Shown: positions 57,430 to 64,000 of the stretch, one piece after another
How positions within the stretch are numbered: position 1 is the first letter of the stretch
Layout of the letters: each line of letters begins with the position of its first letter
NCBI RefSeq assembly: GCF_003386235.1
Contig: NZ_QRDZ01000003.1
Span: 62,001-126,000 of the forward strand
Direction: 5' to 3'
DNA from: Cohnella phaseoli
GTDB lineage: Bacteria > Bacillota > Bacilli > Paenibacillales > Paenibacillaceae
Length of the DNA: 64,000 nt
Program-made: the position numbers and the translations under genes
Notes under the pieces: generated by a model
What the model saw: only the letters and a program-made list of their open reading frames with translations
Told to the model about the DNA's origin: nothing
Databases searched by the model: none

Positions 57430-58641
57430 TTAACGATGGACTTTAGTGCGGGTATAGGTCGTTGTCGGGGCTGCAGAAGCGGGCTGAGTCGTTTTCTCCA
57501 AGCGATTGTACTCCCTGGACACGCTGAGCAGGATCCCCATGCCCGCCAGAAGCATAAGCATCGACGAGCCCCCGTAGCTAATGAACGGCAGCGTTACCCC
57601 GGTAATCGGAATCGCACCGCTGACGCCTCCCATATTGATCAGCGCTTGGATCGCGATCAAGGAGACGATGCCGATTCCGACAAGCGTGCCGTAGATGTCC
57701 GGGCAGCGCAGTGCGACGATCAGCGCCCTCCACAGGAACAGCACATAGAATAAAATAAAAACCGTCGTTCCGATGAAGCCGAGCTCCTCGCCGATAACCG
57801 CAAAAATAAAGTCATTGTAAGCATACGGCAGATAGAACAGCTTCTGAACGCTGTTACCGAGTCCCGCTCCCATCAGCCCGCCGTGTCCGAATGCCTGCAG
57901 CGAACGGTTCAGGTGATATCCGCTTCCCTGCGGATCTGCCAGTGGGTCCAGAAAGGCGGTGAAGCGGTCGCCGCGGAAGCCGAATCCCGCATCCGGGTTA
58001 AGCAGCAGATAGACGCTTGTCCCGAGCGCGGCCAAGCCGATCAGAACGGCGGAGGAAAGCATAATATGCTTGAGATTCGATCCGCCGGCGACGACGATGG
58101 CCGAGGCGCACATAACGAGAATGGCGCACGAGCCGAAGTCGGGTTGAAGCATGATGAGGAAGGCGAAAAAACCGACGACGATCATGACGGGAAGCAGCCC
58201 TTTTTTGAAATCCCGGAACTTCTCGTCCTTTTTCGCGATAATCGCGGCTAAGTACAGAATGATCGCCAGCTTTGCGAATTCGGTCGGCTGTATGCCGAAG
58301 GAACCGACGCCGAACCAGCTTTTCGCGCCATTCCTCGTCTCTCCGATAATCGGAACAAGCGCGAGCAGAACCAGCGTGCCGATGAAGAACAGCATAAACA
58401 GCTTCTTATATTTCTGAAAGTGGATATTCATCAGAACAAGCATGATAAACGTGCCAAGCCCGACCCACATCAATTGACGCTTCAAGAAGTAGAAAGCGTC
58501 ATTGTTGTAGGCGGGCTTCGTGACCGCCATGCTGGAGCTGGCGCTGAAAACCATGACAAGTCCGAATCCTACGAGCAGAAGCGTCAGGATCAGCAGCAGG
58601 AAATCTGGCGCGCCGCGCTGACCGCTCTCCGGAGATTTCAT
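57430..58641 (-). CDS. ftsW: FtsW/RodA/SpoVE family peptidoglycan glycosyltransferase
   Basis: A 403-residue SEDS protein with ten helices that polymerises lipid II at the septum. ATG 58641, seven bases after GGGGGA, gives MKSPESGQRGAPDFLLLILT; a TTG at 58656 is less well placed. SEDS marks are GLVMVFSASSSMA in helix 1, GIQPTEFAKLAIILYLA near residue 125, LQPDFGSCAILVMCASAIV, the catalytic-site loop GNSVQKLFYLPYAYNDFIFA and VIGEELGFIG, and GVTLPFISYGGSSMLMLL near the end. The basic C-terminal tail (TTTYTRTKVHR) is short. FtsW is favoured over RodA by the NDFIFAVIGEELGF segment; SpoVE is also possible. Confidence 0.9.
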   Translation of the reverse strand: MKSPESGQRGAPDFLLLILTLLLVGFGLVMVFSASSSMAVTKPAYNNDAFYFLKRQLMWVGLGTFIMLVLMNIHFQKYKKLFMLFFIGTLVLLALVPIIGETRNGAKSWFGVGSFGIQPTEFAKLAIILYLAAIIAKKDEKFRDFKKGLLPVMIVVGFFAFLIMLQPDFGSCAILVMCASAIVVAGGSNLKHIMLSSAVLIGLAALGTSVYLLLNPDAGFGFRGDRFTAFLDPLADPQGSGYHLNRSLQAFGHGGLMGAGLGNSVQKLFYLPYAYNDFIFAVIGEELGFIGTTVFILFYVLFLWRALIVALRCPDIYGTLVGIGIVSLIAIQALINMGGVSGAIPITGVTLPFISYGGSSMLMLLAGMGILLSVSREYNRLEKTTQPASAAPTTTYTRTKVHR

Positions 58642-58661
58642 CCCGAGTTCCCCCAAGCCGC

Positions 58662-59006
58662 TTAGGACAGCAGCTTCTTCAGATCCTGCGCGCGCTGTTT
58701 AGCGGCGTTCAAGATCGGCTCCGGAATCGCAGATTCGTAATCCAGTCCATGCGGGAACGTCGAGCGGCCGATATAGACGCCTTCCACTTCCAGGATGGCT
58801 TCCGGATTTTCCAGCTTGCCTTCGATCGCTCTGGTGGCGATGCGCAGATAGTAATCTTGTCCGCTCGTGCGGTCGTGAAGCTTCAAGTCGTAAGTAGCGC
58901 GGCGATACTCCCATTGCCAGCGAACAAAGCCGAGCTTGTCTCCGGATTCATCCAAATGGCCGAGATCACTGCGAATTCCGTTTAGTCCTGTATTTTCGAG
59001 TAACAT
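58662..59006 (-). CDS. YugN-like family protein
   Basis: A 114-residue protein. ATG 59006 has AAGGAGG six bases upstream; an in-frame ATG two codons earlier is too close to it. The product begins MLLENTGLNGIRSDLGHLDE and has WQWEYRRATYDLKLHDRTSG, YYLRIATRAIEGKLENPEAI, GRSTFPHGLDYESAIPEPIL, a fair match to the YugN family of Bacillota. It has no known function. It lies 20 bases upstream of ftsW on the same strand, so the two could be co-transcribed. Confidence 0.8.
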   Translation of the reverse strand: MLLENTGLNGIRSDLGHLDESGDKLGFVRWQWEYRRATYDLKLHDRTSGQDYYLRIATRAIEGKLENPEAILEVEGVYIGRSTFPHGLDYESAIPEPILNAAKQRAQDLKKLLS

Positions 59007-59247
59007 GGTCATCCTCCTTATGTAGGTCCAATCCAACGTGCAGGCTGAGCGCGTAATATCGCCATCTTCTGGCAAGCGCCGTCCACTTCCATGATAGTCG
59101 GTTTGTAGGCCTTCTGCAACCCTGCAGCCGGTTGTAAGTTCGAACGTTCATTGACAATTCCGCGGGCAATCTGCAGGGCAGGTTACGGAGCCTTGCCGTT
59201 TCTGATACAATGATACAAATACGCGGTTTTCGGAAGGAGTCGTCGCC

Positions 59248-60420
59248 ATGACGGTCAACGAGCAAACGCTGCAGTCTCTTTACGGGGATATGGTGAAATG
59301 GCGCCGGCATTTTCATCAGCATCCCGAGCTGAGCTTCGAGGAATACGCAACGTCCGACAAAATTGCGGCGCTGCTCGCGGAGTGGGGGCTCGAAGTTCGC
59401 CGGGCATCGGCGGGAACGGGAGTCGCAGCGCGCTGTGTCGGCGGTCTGCCGGGAAGGACGATTGCGCTGCGGGCCGATATCGACGCGCTGCCGATCCAAG
59501 ACGCCAAACAATGCGACTACCGTTCGAGCGTTCCGGGAGTTATGCATGCGTGCGGCCACGACGGGCATACGGCACAATTGCTGGCCGTGGCCAAGTATTA
59601 CAGCCTGCATCGAGAGGAGACGGCGGGAACTCGCGTTTTCCTGTTCCAGCCCGGAGAGGAACTGCTGCCGGGCGGAGCGATTCGGATGATCGAGGACGGC
59701 GGGCTGGACGAGGCGGACGCCGTTTACGGCGTCCACCTCTGGTCCCCGATGCCGCTCGGCACCGCGGCGACCCGCCCGGGTCCGTTTATGGCGACGCCGG
59801 ACGAGTTCGAGATCGAGATTATCGGCAGCGGAGGGCACGGCGGATTGCCGCACGAGAGCAAGGACGCCCTGGTAGCGGGCGCCTCCCTCGTCGTTGCGCT
59901 GCAGACGATCGTCTCCCGCAGCGCCAATCCGCTGGACGCCGCTGTGCTGACCGTAGGCAGATTTGCCTCCGGCACGGCCAACAACGTAATCGCCGACAGC
60001 TGTAAGTTAGCCGGGACGGTGCGTTCCTTTAATAAGGAAATGAGAGACCTCGTACGGAGCAGACTGGAGGAGATCGTCAAGCATACGTGCGGAATGCATG
60101 GCTGCGACTATCGTTTTCGGTTTGTCGAGGGCTATCCTCCCGTCGTAAATGACGAACGAGAAGCCGAGCGTGTGCTGCGGATCATCGCCGAGCAATTGCC
60201 GGACGGAGCTTCCGGTCCGTGCGAACGAGTGATGGCCGGAGAAGACTTCGCTTATTATCTCCAGCGCAAGCCCGGCTGCTTCTTTTTCGTCGGGGCCGGC
60301 AAGCGGGAGGGGGAGTCGGCGCCGCATCACCATCCGCTGTTCGACATTGAGGAGGAAGCGATGCTGCATGCCGCCCGGCTGCTGATTGCGGTGGCGGACG
60401 ATTCCGCGCTTGATTGCTGA
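59248..60420 (+). CDS. M20 family amidohydrolase/aminoacylase
   Basis: A 390-residue metal-dependent hydrolase of the M20D group (IAA-amino acid hydrolase, N-acetyl-amino acid deacetylase, HipO types). It begins MTVNEQTLQSLYGDMVKWRR HFHQHPELSFEE-style. Metal ligands are seen in RADIDALPIQ, MHACGHDGHTAQLL, FQPGEELLPGG, YGVHLWSPMPLGT and the terminal HHHPLFDIEEEAM. The dimerisation lid GSGGHGGLPHESKDALVA is present. The preferred substrate is unknown; N-acyl amino acids are likely. GGAAGGAG precedes the ATG. The helicase gene follows 59 bases later. Confidence 0.9.
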   Translation: MTVNEQTLQSLYGDMVKWRRHFHQHPELSFEEYATSDKIAALLAEWGLEVRRASAGTGVAARCVGGLPGRTIALRADIDALPIQDAKQCDYRSSVPGVMHACGHDGHTAQLLAVAKYYSLHREETAGTRVFLFQPGEELLPGGAIRMIEDGGLDEADAVYGVHLWSPMPLGTAATRPGPFMATPDEFEIEIIGSGGHGGLPHESKDALVAGASLVVALQTIVSRSANPLDAAVLTVGRFASGTANNVIADSCKLAGTVRSFNKEMRDLVRSRLEEIVKHTCGMHGCDYRFRFVEGYPPVVNDEREAERVLRIIAEQLPDGASGPCERVMAGEDFAYYLQRKPGCFFFVGAGKREGESAPHHHPLFDIEEEAMLHAARLLIAVADDSALDC

Positions 60421-60479
60421 TCTATGCATGAACCGGCGAAGAGGAGGAGAACCTTGTTAACAACAAGGAGGAATGCCGG

Positions 60480-62177
60480 TTGGAAAATACACGATTGCTG
60501 TGGGTTCAGTCCGACGGGGCGCTGCTGCTTGACGAGCGGCATACGGAGTACGCGGAAGCGCGGGATTTTCTAAGGGAGATCGCCATTTTGCAGAAACGTC
60601 CGGGCTTCTGGCATACATATAAGCTTACGCAGGTGTCGCTATGGAACGCGGCGGCTGCGGGCTGGACCGCCGCTCGGGTGTCCGAGCGGCTTGTTGCGTT
60701 GTCTCGCTGCCCGCTTCCCTTCGCGGTAGAGCAGCTTATCCGCACGCAGATGGACCGATACGGACAAATCAGGCTCGAGAACGATAACGGGAGACTGGTT
60801 TTGTCGACGGCTACTTCGGATTTGATGGAGCGGATCTACCGGTTGGAATCGATCTCCGCCTGTTTTGACGGCGGCCCCGAGGGTCTGCGAGCGGCGGTCC
60901 GCCCCGAAGCCCGGGGCTGGATCAAGCGGGAGCTGGCAGGCATGGGTTATCCGGTTAAGGACGAGGCGGGCTTTCACGAGGGTCAGCCGCTTCCCGTATC
61001 GCTGCGCTCGCAAACGGAGGATGGAAGGCCTTTAGAGCTGAGAGACTATCAGCGGGAGGCCGTCGATGCACTGCTGAGAGATTCGGCCGGCAGCGGCGTA
61101 GTCGTGCTTCCGTGCGGAGCGGGCAAAACCTGGGTAGGAATGGCCGCGCTTGCAAGGCTTCAATGCGAGACGCTGATCTTGACGCCGAACGGGGTGTCGG
61201 TGACGCAGTGGATCGCGGAGCTGCTGCGGAATACGACTTTGACCGAAAGCGAGGTCGGCGAGTATACCGGACAAGCGAAAAACGTAAGACCCGTCACGGT
61301 AGCGACTTATCAAGTGCTGACTTATCGTTCCTCCAAGAGCGAGGAGTACCCTCATCTGGAATTGTTCGTCAATCGGGATTGGGGGCTGATTATTTATGAC
61401 GAGGTTCATCTGCTGCCGGCTCCGGTGTTTCGGATGACGGCGGACATTCAGGCCACTCGGAGATTGGGCCTTACGGCGACGCTCGTGCGCGAAGATGGCC
61501 GGGAAGAGGATGCGTTTGCGTTGATCGGTCCGAGGAGGTATGAGCTGCCGTGGAAAACGCTCGAATCGCGCGGTTGGATCGCGGAGGCGGAATGCACGGA
61601 GGTGCGCGTGCCGATGGAGCCTGCGGCGGCGGTCAACTATGCGGCCGCGTCCAAAAGCGCGCGCAACCGGATCGCCGGGGAAAATCCGCGCAAGGCCGAG
61701 GTCGTCAAGGAGCTGCTGGCGCGGCACTCCGGCGTACCGACCATCGTCATCGGCCAATATCTCGATCAGCTGCACGAACTCGCCAGGGAATTGTCGCTGC
61801 CGCTCATTACTGGCGAGATGCCGCTGCGTGGACGTCAAGATCTGTTCGAACGGTTTAAGCGGGGGGAGTTCGGCGTGCTGCTCGTCTCGAAGGTGGCCAA
61901 CTTCGCCGTCGATCTGCCGGATGCGACCGTTGCAATCCAGGTGTCCGGGAGCTTCGGCTCCCGCCAGGAAGAAGCGCAGCGGCTTGGACGCATTTTACGG
62001 CCGAAACGAAGCGGGGCCAAGGCGCATTTTTATTCTCTTGTCAGCGACGGAACGGACGAAGTGGCGTTTTCGCGCAATCGCGGCCGTTTTTTGCTTGAGC
62101 AGGGTTATCCTTACAAGATCGACTACTGGGAGGACGGCTGTCGGACAGGGGATGCGGATTGGGAGGCGTGTTTATGA
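60480..62177 (+). CDS. XPB/Rad25-type DEAD/DEAH helicase
   Basis: A 565-residue superfamily 2 DNA helicase. TTG 60480 is nine bases after AAGGAGG. The N-terminal 180 residues contain an XPB-like damage-recognition domain (TRLLWVQSDGALLLDERHTE). The motor has Q/Ia elements LELRDYQREAVDALL, Walker A LPCGAGKTWVG, the DEVH box in IIYDEVHLLPAPVF, motif III LGLTATLVREDGREED, and motifs V-VI VLLVSKVANFAVDLPDATVA and QRLGRILRPKRSGAKAHFYS. A RED-like LVREDGR, seen in XPB, is present. Bacterial XPB homologues are implicated in DNA repair. The next gene overlaps by four bases and encodes the partner domain protein. Confidence 0.9.
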   Translation: MENTRLLWVQSDGALLLDERHTEYAEARDFLREIAILQKRPGFWHTYKLTQVSLWNAAAAGWTAARVSERLVALSRCPLPFAVEQLIRTQMDRYGQIRLENDNGRLVLSTATSDLMERIYRLESISACFDGGPEGLRAAVRPEARGWIKRELAGMGYPVKDEAGFHEGQPLPVSLRSQTEDGRPLELRDYQREAVDALLRDSAGSGVVVLPCGAGKTWVGMAALARLQCETLILTPNGVSVTQWIAELLRNTTLTESEVGEYTGQAKNVRPVTVATYQVLTYRSSKSEEYPHLELFVNRDWGLIIYDEVHLLPAPVFRMTADIQATRRLGLTATLVREDGREEDAFALIGPRRYELPWKTLESRGWIAEAECTEVRVPMEPAAAVNYAAASKSARNRIAGENPRKAEVVKELLARHSGVPTIVIGQYLDQLHELARELSLPLITGEMPLRGRQDLFERFKRGEFGVLLVSKVANFAVDLPDATVAIQVSGSFGSRQEEAQRLGRILRPKRSGAKAHFYSLVSDGTDEVAFSRNRGRFLLEQGYPYKIDYWEDGCRTGDADWEACL

Positions 62178-64000
62178 ACGTCGAGCAATCCGTAGCGAGG
62201 CTCCCGGACGCGATGAAGCGCCTCATCGCTTCCGACCCCGCGGTCCAAGCGCTGCTGGAGCGGGGCAAAGATCTGGCGGAGGCGCTGTCCGACCCGGAAT
62301 GGGCGACGGCTTGGCTGGATGGCTGCCTCGATGTTGCCCCGCTGTCCGTATTGAGGAGCGTGCTGTACAAATACGGAGCTAATCCGTTCGAGATAGAGCG
62401 GATCGCGGCCGACGCGGAGGAGGAGTTCGGTTTGACCGGCGCCGAGGCGCGCGTCGCGGTCGCCAAGCTGCGCAGAAGCGGCGTAGTGTTCGCGGTTCGC
62501 AAAAGCTGGGGAGATAGGCTTTTCTATATACCTGTAGACGCCGTTGCGTTGTGGCAGCCGCTTCTTCTGCCCGCGAATAATCGGGCGCTTACCTCGGAGG
62601 AAGCTTGGGAGGTCGCGCAGAACGGAGGGGGTTACCGGCCGCCTCTGTCTTTAGCCTTGCTGTCCGCCTGGCACCGAGTTGCGAAGCAGCCGGTACTCCG
62701 TACGGCTAAAGGAGCGCCTCAGCAGGCGGCGACCGCTCGGGTTGCGGCAGCGTTGCAGCTGGAACAGGCAGCGATGGAGCAGCTGCTTGCAGCTTATCCT
62801 CATGTCGCTCAGCTCCCTTCGCAAGCGGCGTTCGCGTTTGATGTCGGGCTCGTCTGCGGGGTACTAACGGAGACTAACGGAGCGATCCGCATTTGCGAAG
62901 AAGGGCTTGACGAATGGCTTCTTCTGCCGCTGTGCGAGGCCGAGCGAAGGTTACAGACACTGGTCATGACCCGATACTGCGCCTCGCGACCGGCTCTGCA
63001 TCTGACTTTCTCCGCGACGCTGGCGCTGGAAGCCGGCGGATGGAGTACTGTGGACCGCGTCGGCGAAGGGCAGGGCGAGGCCGAGGAGAGGCTGGCGTTG
63101 CTGGAAGCGCTTGGCTGCATTGAGCGCGGAACATGGCGGGGACAGACGGCAATCAGGCGACGCGCGGAGCCGGGAAGTTTGCCCGGGGCCGCGGAAGGGT
63201 ATTTTATCTTACAGCCGGATGGGGAAGTTCTCGTGCCTCCGGACGTCGGGATGCGAGCCCGCTGGAAGTTATCCGACATTGCCGAATTGGAGAAAGCGGA
63301 CGAGTTGTATGTATACCGGCTGACGCAGCGCTCCTGCGAGGATGCGTGCCGTTTGGGCTATTCGCTCGACAAAGCGCTGTTGGCTCTGGAGGAGGGCTCC
63401 GGCGCACCGGTTCCCCAGCCCGTTCGCGATGCGCTGCGCGATTGGTTCGCTTCGCTCGGCAGGACGGAGCTGGTCGAAGCGCTGGTGCTGCGCGCGGACA
63501 GCAAGGCGGTCGCCGACGCGATTGCCGCCGACGAGGGGCTGGCCGGGCTGATCGTGGAGAGGATCGGAGAACGGCATTTTCTGGTCGACGCAGGGGAAGG
63601 GAAGCAGATTCGCGCCAAGCTGCGCGCGGCAGGTTATCCGGCCGTGGATGTCGTCAGGACGGAGCGAGGAGCGCCAGGCGAGGCGCGGCATGGGGGCGAG
63701 CAAGCGGCAGGAGGGAACAAGGGCTGGCTGAGCGTCGGAACGGCATTGTCCGCCTTCGAGGCCGATAAAGGACTGCCTGGGGCCGACGAGCTGTTTCCCG
63801 GATTGGCGGATATTCCGGCCGCATGGATAACCAGGCCAAGGAAGTATCATCCTTCAACAAGCAAAGAGCTCATTCGGCGGGCGATCGATTGGCAGACGAC
63901 GGTTCGTCTGGAGCGCGATGGAGGGGCGCGGATTTTTGCGCCCCGCACCATGCGGGAGAGCGGGGCGTTATGGGTGGCCGAGGGAAGATGGCGTCCGGCG
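62174..64000 (+). CDS. Helicase-associated (XPB/Ssl2-like N-domain) protein, partial
   Basis: The ATG overlaps the helicase stop codon by four bases. The frame stays open to the right edge of the window (about 609 codons seen), so the gene is incomplete. It begins MNVEQSVARLPDAMKRLIAS and has winged-helix-like segments (LRSVLYKYGANPFEIERIAA, GAEARVAVAKLRRSGVVFAV). The stretch YFILQPDGEVLVPPD is the hallmark of the Helicase_C_3/XPB-Ssl2-like N-domain. Such proteins occur beside bacterial XPB helicases and probably regulate or target them, inferred from this tight pairing. No catalytic motif is seen in the visible part. Confidence 0.8.
   Translation, partial: MNVEQSVARLPDAMKRLIASDPAVQALLERGKDLAEALSDPEWATAWLDGCLDVAPLSVLRSVLYKYGANPFEIERIAADAEEEFGLTGAEARVAVAKLRRSGVVFAVRKSWGDRLFYIPVDAVALWQPLLLPANNRALTSEEAWEVAQNGGGYRPPLSLALLSAWHRVAKQPVLRTAKGAPQQAATARVAAALQLEQAAMEQLLAAYPHVAQLPSQAAFAFDVGLVCGVLTETNGAIRICEEGLDEWLLLPLCEAERRLQTLVMTRYCASRPALHLTFSATLALEAGGWSTVDRVGEGQGEAEERLALLEALGCIERGTWRGQTAIRRRAEPGSLPGAAEGYFILQPDGEVLVPPDVGMRARWKLSDIAELEKADELYVYRLTQRSCEDACRLGYSLDKALLALEEGSGAPVPQPVRDALRDWFASLGRTELVEALVLRADSKAVADAIAADEGLAGLIVERIGERHFLVDAGEGKQIRAKLRAAGYPAVDVVRTERGAPGEARHGGEQAAGGNKGWLSVGTALSAFEADKGLPGADELFPGLADIPAAWITRPRKYHPSTSKELIRRAIDWQTTVRLERDGGARIFAPRTMRESGALWVAEGRWRPA

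Noticed and set aside
1-64000. CRISPR array, rRNA gene or intact insertion sequence
   Set aside because: No regularly spaced repeats, rRNA motifs or transposase frames were seen on reading through the window.

Overview
The window looks like part of the chromosome of a moderately GC-rich member of the Bacillota, most likely a Paenibacillaceae bacterium such as Paenibacillus or Cohnella. The reasons are the close resemblance of many products to Bacillus subtilis proteins (SpeA, CcpA, AcsA/AcuA/AcuC, RpsD, DgcP, YlaN, YktB), strong AGGAGG-type ribosome binding sites, frequent GTG and TTG starts, and small families typical of this group (DUF1292, DUF1450, DUF1885, YugN, Asp23). The lineage is an inference, since no rRNA gene is present.

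Layout. Positions 1-2999 are phage-derived and accessory: the end of a cohesin/dockerin-like protein, a tail-fibre-like gene, a small gene, a decayed ATP-dependent DNA ligase and a small conserved gene. They lie beside the 3' end of a tRNA-Val gene (3001-3076, minus). Core genes follow from 3.3 to 9.4 kb: an MBL-fold hydrolase, a copper amine oxidase N-domain-like secreted protein, DUF1292, DUF1885, arginine decarboxylase speA and an MFS exporter. Positions 9.4-19 kb form an export and envelope-stress block: an RND pump with a pentapeptide-repeat partner, then a YfiJK/LnrJK-type two-component system divergent from a YfiLMN/LnrLMN-type ABC exporter. The promoters of the pump and the ABC exporter share a conserved two-part sequence block, so they probably form one regulon.

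Positions 19-33.7 kb hold metabolism and regulation: YceI, gnd, aroK, a rhodanese, a crcB/fluC pair, aroA, a CoA-binding protein, a PTS IICBA plus its own enzyme I, PfpI, VanZ, ccpA and mtnN. Positions 33.7-37.5 kb hold the acetate module: acuA-acuC divergent from acsA, with a cre-like site before acsA. acuC has no ordinary start codon and appears to use CTG. A large class A penicillin-binding protein, a ferritin and a Fur-box-controlled DUF1450 gene follow to 41.9 kb.

Positions 42.0-49.7 kb are a second, AT-richer accessory island. It contains broken phage tail genes (tape measure, DUF2577, DUF2634, XhlA, holin) around an intact XkdX gene, secreted cargo proteins, a second tail-fibre gene, a CD1375-like gene, a second ligase remnant, a second copy of the small conserved gene and a broken yolD. 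Its right part repeats the gene order of positions 1-2800, including a family of near-identical terminator hairpins. The two islands are therefore related modules about 45 kb apart.

Positions 49.8-64 kb return to core genes: rpsD with a structured leader, the diguanylate cyclase dgcP, a lipoprotein, an M29 aminopeptidase, an HPr-like protein without the usual histidine, ylaN, a Ca2+/H+ exchanger, Asp23, ftsW, YugN, an M20 amidohydrolase, and an XPB-type helicase with its partner gene, which runs off the right edge. No CRISPR array, rRNA gene or intact insertion sequence was seen.
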